Shown here piece by piece: positions 35,952 through 49,200 of a stretch of DNA of 64,000 bases (within the stretch, counting starts at the first letter, position 1; every line of letters begins with the position of its first letter). The notes under the pieces are model-generated. The model was given only the letters and a program-made list of their open reading frames with translations, ran no database searches and was not told the origin of the DNA. The position numbers and the translations under genes were made by a program. Where the stretch lies: the NCBI GenBank assembly GCA_012064415.1, contig SSNU01000022.1, positions 79,876 through 143,875 on the forward strand, read 5' to 3'. The stretch comes from Gyrodactylus bullatarudis. Lineage: Eukaryota > Platyhelminthes > Monogenea > Gyrodactylidea > Gyrodactylidae.

Positions 35952-38900
35952 ATGCAACCAACATTGATTGCATTGCTTTTCCTAGCTGTATATTCCTATC
36001 CAGAAATAGGATCTTTCAGTAAAACATTTTCCAAGGTAACTTGTTCAATTTATTTTAGAATGAACGCCTAAAATTCACTAAAACCATCACCAATGAAGCC
36101 AAGAAAACCATTAAATGTAAATTTGAACTCTAATTTTGTTCAGTAATATGTGATATAGAGGATAAAATTAGTTTAAACGTCATGGAGATGTTTTCAAAAT
36201 GTGCTAATGGCTTCAACTCGATTACAGATGAAAATATAAGCAAGATCTATTTGGAAGGACACACAAATGATAGCGATTATTCTCTTTATAAAAAATCAGT
36301 TAATGTTCACTGCAATCAGGAGGCTAGTCTCGAGCCAAAAGAAAAAATAGACGGAGCCTACCTACTGGTATTCGATGTTGAAACTTGTGATGCATTCTGT
36401 CCTGATACATTTAAAGTAGAAGTTGAAATCAAAGAAGAAAATGGATTCTTATCGCCTATTGATAGACCTTTGAAAGATGTAATATCACCTTCATAATAGT
36501 TGTTTTAGTCGTATTTATTTTTTGGTATACTCGATTTGCTACTATTACTGCCTTATTTTATCCTGATGGTTTACTACAAGACAGAAATTCTACGTGTCCA
36601 AATGTGTATCGCCGGTCTGATTTTTGCAACATTTGTTGAATCCTTTGCCAATTATGGGGCCCTACATACTATGGACTATAGTGGTGTTCTCATAAAAAGT
36701 ACAATATATTTTCTTTGTGTCATGACAACGTTCAGAAGATCGATTGGACGTCTTCTCATGTTATTTGTCTGCTTGGGTTTCGGGACAACTAAAGCTAGCA
36801 TGGGCAAAACATCTATTAGAGTTTATGGAATTGTCATTTGCTATTTCATCTTTTCACTGATTGGTCGTATTGTCAAAGAACAATATCCCCCATTCACTCC
36901 ATCTAGAGCCTATTTCGGATTCATTTTCATGACAACATTGATTGATGTCGCTATAATTTGGATGTGCATGACAAATTTGATTAAAACAATGAAAGATGTA
37001 AACGATAAAAATAACCTGATCAAGTATCAACTCTATCGAAAATTCATCACTGTCATTAGCTTCATTTCAGCTCGTGAGTTTACTTTTTTTCCTAAAAGCA
37101 CTTTACAAATTTAACCTTACTTAATCAGTTCCAAGTTGGAGTTGCTAAGCCACTTTTAAGCAACAGATCAAAGTTTAAAGTAAACTTGATATTCAAATAA
37201 GAATTTAGTTGAAATTGAAATGTCAATCCTTGATATTTAGTCAAATTGAAATTAATTAATTATAACTTCTTTAACTAAACTCTTTAACAAGTACAAGCTG
37301 AGCTTTGTGTATTCAATAAAAGCCAACAAAAGTTTGAATCTGTATTTACTTTGGAAAGAATACACAGATTTAATTATTACAGATTCTTATTCAGCCTAAG
37401 AGTATTCATTTTGAAGTTGATCATCACAGGAATGCTGAGAAAATAAAAGAAATGTAATTTGAAAAATGATATCTCATTTGTTTCTTTTTTTTCAGTCTCA
37501 TTGATATACATGATATTTGTGATAATTCTCATTCGAAGAAATGATTGCTTTGTGGTGAGTAAACAAAACATTTTATAACTTGACACTATTCAATTTAATT
37601 AGAAAGTCAAAATTCTCAACTTTTCCCAGTTTTAATCTCATTTTTTCCTATAAATTTTTATCTTTTCGAGTTTTTTCTGATAGTAAAAATTAATTTTTTT
37701 GTTCCTGCTGAGAAAATTTTTTGTGATTATAGAGGAAAATGGGATTTTTGTACATTAGATCATGGAAGGTTGATTTTGATATTATTAACTAGTGGACAAT
37801 TTCGTAATAGAAATTTATCTATAAAACATCAATTAAATCTGTTTTCATGAGAAAAAGCATTGGAATATGTTCTTATTGTCTGGGATTAGTTTGGCGAGGA
37901 AGGCACAGGCTTCTATCACTGCTAATTCAATTCGAACGAGTGCTGAGTTTGCTTTATTTTATAATATCTTAAGCTAAAAGAAGTAAAACTCAATGTCTAA
38001 TTGTGAAGCCAAACATTTTCTTATCTAGAGCTCAATCAACATGAAATTCAAACTGAAAAACCAGCCTAACAAAATATCTAAATGATAACCATCAAACTTA
38101 TCATTATCATCTTCAAAGTTTTTCTTTTCACAAAGTGTAAAATGGACCGAGACATAGACATGATATGCTACATTATAATGTACTTTTGGCTATTAAGTCC
38201 TTCTGTGTTTGCTAATAGAAATTATCATTATTTTAAACACTCTTTATTACGTTGTCTTGATATGCTAGAACCAATTTCAATTAAATGAAAACTGTCTTAT
38301 TCAGGGATTTTTTAGCATTCTGTTTTTAAACATTTTGTCATTCTCAATTTTCCGTTTCTATAGATTTTTAATTGGGTTAGAGTTTGAAGAAAATTTCTTT
38401 TCTTTGTTCTTTAAAAGTTTCTTGAAAATTAATTAATTTGTCGTAAATTAGTGTCATTAATAAATAGACAAGTGGACATTAGCTTTCTCTCTTGTTCAGT
38501 CTTGATACAATCCATTTCCAATACATGTCCTCTTACTATTGATTAATGTGATTTATTGGTGTACAATTTTAAAAAGAGTAGATGTATCTAATTGAAGGCT
38601 CTGATGAGTCATTTATAGAGTCCTAGATCTTGAAATGACTAAACCCTATTCATATCACTATTATCTATCGAATCTATTTCAATCCTAATTAAACACTACT
38701 AGACCCTTGTAGACCTACCTCAGGAGATGATTCACTTTTCCAGAATTTATCTACACCTAGTGAATATGAAGATGGGGATTTATGAGTTTTACAAAATTCT
38801 TAATTTATTCATCAAGAAATCAATTTTGATCAAGATTTTTCGGAATCTAGATCATGAGGCCCTCTTTCACGATACGGAGAAAAAAATTTAGAAAAAATCA

Positions 38901-41595
38901 ATTTTTAAAGAAAATACGGCAAATTTGAAATCTTGAAGTAGCGCCAAATTCCCATTTTTTTGAACTTTGAGTTGAAAATTTTTGCTGATTCCAATGTGAA
39001 AACATTATCAAAATAACGCAAAAAATCGATTATCATCATAAAAATTTTGATAAACTCATTATTTTTCAGGGATCTTGATATATCAAATTTCATTGAATTT
39101 CAAGTAGGGAAGAGGATCAAAAAATCAAAAGTTGATTTTGACACGGTTATGTGGAGATTCTCAAAACCAGACTCAGCATATTTTATTTCTTTGACTAATT
39201 GTAATCCTTGAAAATTGTTTTTTTCTAAATTTTTTTCTCCGTATCGTGAAAGAGGGCCTCATGATCTAGATTCCGAAAAATCTTGATCAAAATTGATTTC
39301 TTGATGAAAAAATTAAGTATTTTGTGAAAATCATAAATTCCCATCTTCATATTAACTAGCTTTAGTATCCATTCAATTTAGCTTTTTATCTAATAATCTT
39401 GGTTAGAGCTTCTTTCAGACGTTTCGGTACAAAGATAATCAAGTTCCTTCTTCAAAATTTTGTTTTGACAGGTTGTTTCAAAAGTATTAAGCAAATTTTT
39501 CATAGATCAAGTATGAAATAACAGCAGAAATTCATCTCAAATAATTATACATTTTTAAATACAAAATTCATCAAAGAATTCGGTTTTCTTAATGATAATT
39601 TCTAAAATTCTATCGTTCAAAAGTTAAGATGAAATTATTAGACATTGATATCGGAGCGATAATTTATTCAGGGCCGAAACTTATCAGAGGCTTATCCATC
39701 GGCTCACAAAGAATGATTTCCTATCACATATCGTAATGACAGATAAAAAATGAATATACCAGAACGATCAGAGCTGTAAAAAATACTCAGAATTTGCTAG
39801 GGATACATTCTTACAGGACAATTCCAGGCCTCATGTCTAAAGATTAGTGAAAGATTTTTTCAAGGAGAGCAACGTCGACGATCTTAACAATTCTCCCTAC
39901 TGTACAGATCTTGCTCCAACAGATTATCACTTTTTCAGATCGCTTCAGCATCATCTGAAGTGCAATATCTTCAATTAAAGACTAGATTTTTTGGGCTCAC
40001 TAAACGAGTGCATGGACCAAAAAACCCTCAACTTTTGGTAACGGTGTATGGATAGTCTACCAGAAAGGAGACGGAAATGTATAGAAAGAAATCGTGAATA
40101 TTTCATTGTGTAACTTAATGATATTCTGTATATATTTCATGACGAAATTTGCCAGCAAAGTTCATTATAATTTTTACAAAATTTTGCTTAATACTTTTGA
40201 AACAACCTAATATAATCAATCAGATAATCTATGAAGAAGCGGACCAAAGAATGTCAAAAACAAAAAAATTAGAACATTATATTATCAAAAACTCTGAGCA
40301 AGAAATATTAATAAAAGGGAAAAGACTCGCATTTGGCCTGAATGATTATAGGAATAGTTATTTTAGGATTAATGAAGAATTTCGCCTTTACATGATTAAA
40401 ATACACAAATAAAACAAGTTTACTTCTTTTTCCTTTAGAACTATTGATGTTAATATTTTTATTTCAGCATTGGAAAATCTTGTCAGTTGACGAGATCTTT
40501 TGGAATGTAATCTTCCAGTTTGTCCTGATCTTCATCATGGTCTTGTGGAGACCTGGCAAGGTTCAATATGCCTATTCAATATTTATCGATCCCGAGGCCT
40601 ACTTTAGAGATAGCACAGAAACTGATACTACAGTTGTTATTCAAGGTAAATTTCAATCTCTTTCTCAAGCAACTTACATGGAAAATTTATAGTTCCTTTC
40701 ATAAAGGGAAAAAAATTATTCTTCACTTCTTAAACTCTTAGAGAATATAAGTTAATCTTTCATACTTTTAATTGGCCTGGGTCTTGGATAAAACAAGAAA
40801 TTAGATTATTTTTTGAACAGATAGAAATGTTTATTCGTGATCATAGTATTCTTGTTGAAATTTTCCTTCTCTTATTTAAAATTATAGGATCGGCTAAAAT
40901 TGTAAAACTACCATTTAATTATTTTCTAAAATAAATGAGTATAAAAGGAGCCTAGAAATATATAACTAAATCAATCTAATCTTGAATCCCTCTTGCTTAC
41001 GTTTCTTTCAAGTTTTAAAAGTTTTTACTATAAAACTCTTGATCAAATAGTTTCTCCTGTGATTATCTTCACACATCTTCTTAAGAGGCTCGATAAGCTC
41101 ATTAAAATACACTATCTCTGACAATTAAGAAGGAATGTAAAGACAGTTTACCAAAAAAGCTTCCCCATATGTTCTTTTGCTCAAGTTGGCCTTGAATGAA
41201 ACTGAGTTTTTAAAAATTCCTAGCGTTATTCTTATTAAAATTGTCACTGCTTTTACAATGTGCAATTGATCAGATCTAGGTTTATTGATTATATTCTTTC
41301 CTCTAGATCAGGATATGGAAAGTTCTGAAATGAAAATAACAGTAAGTGTAGTTTATAAAAACAAAATTTCAATTAAAGTTTAATAATTAGACCAGTTTTA
41401 TGCAATTTTGTTTTGATGCTTTTCATAAAAGATTTAAAAAACTAATAGCGATTGAAATTAATTTTGTGTTTATTTCTGAAACGGAAAACTTTTTTATATT
41501 TTAACCAATCTACTTCAAAGTAATTTTCTACATTTTATTAATAGAATCTCAAACGAAACAAGAATGATGCATCAGACATGAATTATCTCCCATGA
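35952..41595 (+). CDS. TMEM87: TMEM87-family Golgi seven-transmembrane protein
   Basis: This type of GOLD-domain 7TM protein (lung 7TM receptor family) resides in the Golgi and functions in retrograde traffic. Exons: 35952-36035, 36059-36116, 36144-36478, 36509-37073, 37496-37554, 40468-40645, 41307-41341 and 41545-41595, giving 454 codons plus TGA. An N-terminal signal peptide (MQPTLIALLFLAVYS) precedes a cysteine-containing lumenal domain. The membrane part shows EILRVQMCIAGLIFATFVES, RRSIGRLLMLFVCLGFG, RVYGIVICYFIFSLIG, HWKILSVDEIFWNVIF and IFIMVLWRPG, all matching TMEM87A/B in order. The tail is shorter than in vertebrates. The first three introns are 23, 27 and 30 nt; introns 4-6 are 422, 2913 and 661 nt. 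The last exon is the least certain; AATAAA follows it at 41637. Confidence 0.9.
38757..39360. mobile_element. Foldback element in TMEM87 intron 5
   Basis: The left arm starts CTAGTGAATATGAAGATGGG and the right arm ends with the complement CCATCTTCATATTAACTAG. Internal pairing is excellent: GAATCTAGATCATGAGGCCC and CTTTCACGATACGGAG on the left are matched by the complementary CTCCGTATCGTGAAAG and GGGCCTCATGATCTAGATTC on the right. The arms are about 160 bp around a loop of about 290 bp with no coding sequence. Confidence 0.85.
39470..40208 (+). pseudogene. mariner transposon relic, internally deleted
   Basis: Inverted ends AGGTTGTTTCAAAAGTATTA (left) and TAATACTTTTGAAACAACCT (right) bound 739 bp, against about 1.3 kb for a full mariner. 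One surviving frame reads NNSPYCTDLAPTDYHFFRSL, the third catalytic block of DD34D mariner transposases. The N-terminal half and the other catalytic residues are not recoverable, so it is dead. It lies in TMEM87 intron 5. Confidence 0.82.
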
Positions 41596-41636
41596 CATTC
41601 CACAACTCTCTGGAATCCTATTCAAAGCCATGTTTT

Positions 41637-41642
41637 AATAAA
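41637..41642 (+). terminator. Poly(A) signal of TMEM87
   Basis: AATAAA lies 42 bases after the proposed TMEM87 stop codon at 41593-41595 and supports that terminal exon. Confidence 0.5.
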
Positions 41643-43287
41643 AACATTTATTCTTCTCATGTTCTATGTTAAAATTTTGTAAATTTCATTCAATCAGGGA
41701 AGATTTGAATTTGCCACATTCTAATAATATTTTAAATAAATGAAGAGAAAAAAATACCACTCATATCATAAACGAAAAACACTATATTTTACATGTGCCT
41801 TTTGCATTATTGAGTTTATTCAGAAAATTTTTCTCCCCCTTCCAATAAAATATATTTTGAGAATTGATCATCTTTTCACTTTGTCCTGTTCATCAAGTGG
41901 GTTGAAATTCAAATTTCAATGTACCAGTTCATTTCAACTTGAGCTGGTTCAACCAGCCTGGTTGCAATGAAGATGAGATTTTTCCATAAAATTGAATATT
42001 TTTGAATGAAATGAGCCTATGAGATTTATGAATTTATTTTTCGGATTTTTAGAATTCCTGTAGATTTTAGAGGTTCGCAACTATGTACTACTCATATTTG
42101 GTATCAAGATCAGACTAGAAATTCGATTTGGCGCAGAAAAGTTCCTCATTTGGGCGGGGAATAGAACCAATTATTACAACGGCTCAAAAATTATGAAATT
42201 GTACCAAAATTTTAAGCTCAATCAGGATTTTATAACTTCATCATTACGAAAATTCAGATTGTTAGGTACCGACCTGACTGTGTTGTCTTTTGGTCTACTT
42301 CATCCTTCATTTTTTACAGATAGATCAATGTAAGCCAAAAGAGAACATTGTCGAGAAGCAAGCAAACAACAACGTTATATTCAATCTATGCCGAACACCT
42401 CCCTACTACTACTAATACTATCACTCGGTTCAAAATCATAATACCAATTGTACATTTCATATTAATCTTAAATCCTCTTTATATCCCCAAGGTTTAATAA
42501 TGAAACAGATTTTCGAAAAATGAATGTTCAGGCCCAAATTAGAGAGTGCAGAATAGAGTAGGCCAATTTTGAACACGTGCCAAGCTTTCCGAGAAAGAAC
42601 AAAATTGAATAGTTTTTGCTACATTTTGAATAAAAATAGGGCTTATAGAAAAAGTCGTTTTATCACATGTTGAAAGATATATCTAATATTTATGAGATCA
42701 GGTAAATTTTGAGGATTTTAGAACATTTTTTTCATTTTGATTTTCAAAAATTTTTTTTCGGTTTAAACATCAATTTTTGATCAAGGCATGGAAAAATAAA
42801 ATTTTGTACTACCCTAATGTAGAATAAGGAATTTTCTCGTATTCCTGAGAGACAAGCTTGGTGAAATTCTGTCTGTTCAGAAACTCATCAACAGTAAGTG
42901 TTTTGAGTTTAAACTCATCATTTAACCTGTTATACTTTTCCAAGCTTTAGTAAGCTTCATTGACTATAATCAGATTCTTTTGCACGCGTTTCTACGAAAT
43001 TACTTAAGATAATTATCAAGTTGAGTTTCCCTAAAATATCAATACTGCTCATTGCCTAGTTACTGTTGGTGTACCGACTTTTAAGGTCCTTTATATTACT
43101 GTATGTTTTTACATTCTCTAAAAATTTAGTTTGCAAATATTTTTCATTCATCATTCTTAAATCTGATTGGTCGATATTCAATTCAACCAATAGAAATTGA
43201 GCAGGGATAAACTTGTCATAATACAGTATCATATTCACGTTACAATCATAATTATTATATTTGTACTATTCAATCAAAATCTATCAG
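41643..43287. other. Intergenic or intronic AT-rich spacer
   Basis: A decayed foldback-type fragment starts near 41962 (GCAATGAAGATGAGATTTTT, then ATGAAATGAGCCTATGAG). No exon could be supported. Confidence 0.5.
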
Positions 43288-46200
43288 AGAAAGATTTACA
43301 TCAGAGCGTGAACTTGATAAACTTCCATGGATTAACAACACCATATCAATGTCGTGTGAGTACTTATTCATTATTTAAAGTCATAATCATCATGTGTTAG
43401 GGCGTTTTATTGTTTCTTGACAAATCTCTTTGAGTGAATATATCTCTCCTAAATGTTATGAGAATATTTAGGTACAAGAGTTGAGTGAGAATGAAAAAAA
43501 TATATCTCCCAAGACGTTTCTGATTAACAAATGAATATACAAATTTACATTTTATTATTATTATTCAACATAATCTCTTGAACAAGTCAGTTATGCCTAG
43601 TGAAATCTGTCAATTAAATAGATATCTTTTTTCTTTCATCATCTGACTCATAGTCAGGATTACTGTTAATAAAATATATTTTCTCACACATACTCATTCT
43701 GAACAATATGTTTATTTCATCGTTCAACTCATTTGTTATTCATTCTCTTAACCTGAATAAGTCAAATTAACAACCCTCTGACAAATTATACTCTTGATAA
43801 GTCAGTCGCTATTCAACCTTTTGTAAATGCAGTGCGGTCGACTCCAGTAAAAATAGCTAGAGATTATTTCATAAACTAAATTTGCTTGAAAAGAATAATA
43901 AAAATACTTTTGGAAACATCTTGAAGACGTTTGTCATTTTTGATGGAGTCAAGTCACATTATTTTTATCCATTTCTACTCTCAACTCGAATTTTACTAGA
44001 TGACCTTGTTTATTCATTCAGGCATCTGTTTGGTTTTAAGAGAATTTTCAATTCTATTTTACGTTGTCTGTTGATAAAAGTGGCTGCATTAACCCCAGAT
44101 TTTATTTCTTCTTTTTCTTTTATGGGAAGGAACCTGTCCAGGAATGTCATGGAGTATCATAAACCGTTTAAAATTAATTGTGCGCTTTAAAAATAAAAAA
44201 AACCATAAAGAAAGACGTGTGAATTTCTAAACTTACAACAACCCATATGACAGGTTCATCTATCTATCTATCAATCTAATAATGCAGATTTCCATAGAGC
44301 TTAATCTTTTTAAAATTTAGCAATGACATTAGGGGAAAACTGTATAATCTCATAGAAAATATTTGAGACATTTTAATTTCGAGTTGGCGCATCATTTTTT
44401 AAATCTTTGAGTTGAAAATTGTTGTTGATTTCAAGATCTGAGAGGGATCAAACGTTATTTTCACTAATCAATTGTTGAAAGAATCGTGGTTTTGAACATC
44501 CTAAATTTATTAATTTCAAGCAGTAAAATGGCTCAAAAATCAAGTTTGAAAAAATTAAAAGTGTGCCTGTTTCCAAAAGATTTTCAGAAAATTTTGAGAC
44601 CTTGATGAAAAAATGAGATTCCCAAATTTATCGAGACTAGCTTTCCACAGTTGATATAAATAGTAAGATTGATAATCAAGACTTCCATTTGATGAAAAGA
44701 TCAAAAAACTTGAGTTCTTTAAGCATACAGACAAGATCTAGTGATCATCTTGATAAGGATATGGTATCTGTATCTCAGACCCAACATTTTCTAAAGATAG
44801 ATAGATACAAATAGTTGCATGGGTTAAAATTTTTCAATTTGCAATAAGAAGGTTGGTCTACTTAACAGGTTTTCCATTTGATTTGGAATTTCGATGACGA
44901 ACATTTTGTAATTAGAAATTCTATGTATAAATACCGAATAATTTCCCCCAACAAAAACCAAAGAGAGGTTATTCACACACTTGAATCTTGACGACAAGTA
45001 TCCTACTTGCTTTCTATAGAATAAAAATCATTAAATATTTACCACTATTTATGTATAGGTTGTTATATGTTATGCGTATAATTAATGGAATAATATCACC
45101 AAGTAAAATGCAATGCATTACACGTTAGTCATTCCCCGTTACATTTACAGAATGATTTAAACACAGTACTGCCTCTGTAAACAAATGTATGAGTAAATAT
45201 TCTTGGGGATACAAATATGCATTTATCTGAGAAACAAAAAGAGACGACCGAGTTGTATATTCTCTGTCTACACAAGTTGAAAATAATATAATATCTACTA
45301 CGCAATTTGGGATATTTTAGTAAAAGACATGTTGAAAGAGTGTGCTAAGAGTGAACTGAATCATTACACGATTGTTTTCTCACACATTTCCTACACTAAT
45401 AGGGCATCACTATATAAAAACTGTAAATACTGTACACAATCTCCCCAATAAACATGCATTCATACACTTATTCTTTCAAAGCTATTCCATCCTTCTTGTA
45501 CTACACAGTGTTGAACAAAACTAATACAGAACAAACAACTTTAACTGACAAAGTAGTCATCCATTCCAAGTATCTTTCAATTGGTTAGCATCAACAAATA
45601 TCTTTAGAGAACTTTACATGGTTCTAGGAATCGCCTCTTTTGATTTCTTAATCAGTTTTACAACTGATGATCAAAATTCTGTTAGAAAATGGCTTTTAAT
45701 CATCTTCATATATTTTGAAATCAACAAAAAAATCCCAATACAAAAATCTTGTCAACTAGCTTTACATTGAAAATCGAGATCAAACAAAGTCTACTATAGA
45801 CAGGCATTTTCGACTAATTAGAAGGATATTGATGTTAAAAGCATTTAATTTTCTAATATTTTAACCCTTATGAATTCAACATGTTGTCTGGCTTTCAAGA
45901 AAACCACGATACTGAGATGCTGTAATAGTCATTACATTAACGTTTCAAATCCAATATCTGTGTGTTCAATTGAAGATTTAAATTTACAAATTATTTTAGA
46001 ATCTAACACTTTATTAATACAGAGGAAATAAGAAAAAGATATTTTAGAATTTTAATTTTCTATCCTCTAGTAGGGCTTAATGAATCTGGAACTTTGTAGG
46101 AATTTTGATGAAATGATAGTAAATAGTTGATTGAAAACTGAAATTTAATAGTATTTTAAATGTTTTTCAAAGTATTGGTGGCCATGTTTTGCATAGAATG

Positions 46201-49200
46201 AATCAAATGTAGAAAATGAAAGGTAAAACCTGTACGTTTATTTAAACTTTTAAATCCATTCATTCCAAAGGTTAAACTGAAAAAGTCTCAAGTTTCGTTT
46301 TGTTTATTTAAAAAATATGCAGTATGAATTTAGGACATTACGATTTACCTCTCAGAGTGTAATCTATCCTTGAATTCGTATTCGTAGAACCAATATTATA
46401 TAAGGTAGATGATGAAAAATGTCACTTGATGTTTACTTCTCTTTCAAATTAATTACTCCAACAGATTAAGAATAGCAATGATCAGCTTCATTCGTTTTAT
46501 TCTACCTGTTTACACTTAATAGGTTGAATAACTATAATTAAACCGAGAGAATTTTACTTTTCATGACTCATATTTGATTTAAAATGTTCTTGGCTGATTT
46601 GTCTATTTTGAGTGATTTTTATTTCAGAGGTTCTGGATGAAATTATTACTCGAAATAATTTCACTTGAGTCGGTAGTGAAGGTAGGTTTTTTAAATTCGA
46701 CCCTCACCATAATCTAGTTTATTGAAATTGGCATTTATACTAAAAACATAATAGTTTTTTATAATTTGATGTTTTTAAAAAGAACTTTATTGAAGAGAAA
46801 TACGTATTTCGCCAGGTCTTATCAATCTCTTATCCTGGTCTGATTAAAATTTATGGAATCACAAATTATAATGAAAAATTCTGAATGAAATTGTAAAGCT
46901 GTGTAGAAAAACTTCCAATTGATGAAAAACCAAAAAACTTCTCCATTCTTGATTTTTTCAAGCATAGAGAAGAAAAATTAAAAATCAATTGGGCCAAGGT
47001 AGTTGCAAGTCATGTAGATGGTTTTTTTGTATGCATAAATTGGGATCTTCATTCATGATAAAGAACTTTTCCCGAATTTTAAGATGCATCTGCTTGTCAT
47101 CTGGGCATTTGAATAATATTTTGAAATTTTCTTCATTAGCCTGGCAACCACATTGTTCTAGGTGTCTTTTTATAGAAGAACTCTTTCTGTTGAGGTGTTC
47201 TTGTATTCTGATAGCAAGTCTTCTTTCGGTTCTTCCTATATACTTGGCACCACATGTAGCTTGAAAACAATAGATGAGATTTGACTGTTTCTTTGGTTCA
47301 AGTTTATCTTTGAGTTGAAATTTGAACAGACGAGTTGTGCTGAATACAACCTTCAATTGTATATCGTTATAATTTTCATTTACTAGTGTTTTCAATTTTC
47401 TTCTCAAATTGTGGCTAAAACCATCTCCTTTGAATGTGAGTTTGACGTAGATTTGGATAGTCGATTCATTTTGTTCCTCCGGGTATTTCGGGTTGATTGA
47501 TTGCTTCGTCCTCCAAAGCTTTTTCTATGTATTTTCGAACAAAATTGTCTGGGTATCCACTCTCTTTCAATCTCAATTTTATTTCATCCATCTCATTCAA
47601 GTATTCCTCCTCGCTAACAATTCTTTTGGTTCTCTTGATTAAGCCTACTATCTCCATGGGTTATTCGGACGTATATGTAAGTATACGTAAATATTTAATT
47701 CGAAATAATAGTTTTTCTTTCAAAGGCTTGAAAAAAAACATATTTTTCTCGATCCAAGTAAGAATACCTTGTGATTAGCGTTGTGTGAAAAACGTAATTG
47801 TGAAATGAAATTATCTGTATAGGATGATAAAGAATTTTGATATGAAAAAGTTGATATTGAGTTTACAAATCTAGGAGGTTTGTGTTTCATATAGGATCAG
47901 GAGAAAAAGCACAGTTTTATCACAACATTAAAAGGAAAATTAATTTTTTTGCTCCTCTTTAAATTTAATATCAAATGATCCCCATCAGACTCACTTATGG
48001 AAAGGTAGCTGGAAATTATGTAAAAAGAATTTTAAAAACTCTCTTATTCATTGGATTTGGGACACACTTTTCCATAGAAATAAATGTCCAATAACTCTTG
48101 TCATTTAGGCTTTTGGTGTATGTTGGTCGATTGATCAAAAATACAGTATTTATCTATTTATACCGAGGTTAAACCAATTCATCCTTCTCGATTTTGTATG
48201 CTTTCGTTGCATGATGCATCTTGATTTTAAGCGAAAAATAATAATAATAAAATTGAAAATATGCATTAGCCTCTTCCTGCAAATATGTATTTATGTAATA
48301 TATTTGTGTATTGTAATTCGTACAAGAGAATTTCTTGTGATACATTTTACTTAGTTTAGAAAGTCCAAATTTAGGATACAAGATTGAGAAAAATACAAAT
48401 TTTGTGTCAAATACATGATAGATTCTGTGGAAAATTATTATTACAACAATTTTGTTTCAATCATAGAATTCATTACTTGATGATTGTAGTATTTGTTATC
48501 GTGAAAAATGAATGAATTTTAATTTTCTAGTAAGATAGTTTACCACCAGACAAATAAAACGTATACCAATAATAATAGTAATACAATGTGTACAGTTTTC
48601 AAGATCTCTGAGTTTGTTTGTATACTATCCATGTCATGTCCAAATAAAATTCTCATACATACTAAATAAATACAGTAGTAATGATACTTAAAAACATAAA
48701 TTCAAAATATACTACATATTCTTAAAGTACAATGGAGGAAGTTTAAAATTCATTTTATCATTTTTTAATCACATTTTTTTGCTCGAAAAAAATGATAATA
48801 AAAGTGCCATTTTTTCTATCAAATGCATAGAACATTAAGGAATATGGCCGAGTCCTTTTGGAATGTTGTTGGGAGCTTGCCTCTGTTATAAAAATCTCAA
48901 AAGGAAATAAATAAATCTTGCATTTAATAATTATTAGACTGACCTAATATCGCCTTTCGTTGTGATTAAATAAATCTTCGAGTATTTTTTATTTAAATAT
49001 ATTTTGTTATTTGAATCATTGCAAAGCGAATCGCGCTTATTCTTCATCATTAAAATTTTTTCTATTTGAATTTTGAAAATGTTTGATATTTTAGAATTTT
49101 GTGAAAATAATTATTTCAGTCAACTGATTTGAAAATTTTGTTTTACAAATTCAATTTCTTATCATAAATTATAATTTTATTAACTAGCTGAAGGACCAAG

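Noticed and set aside
43882..44190. 102-residue plus-strand open frame
   Set aside because: No family resemblance, no splice context and low-complexity hydrophobic composition; both strands were inspected without a match.
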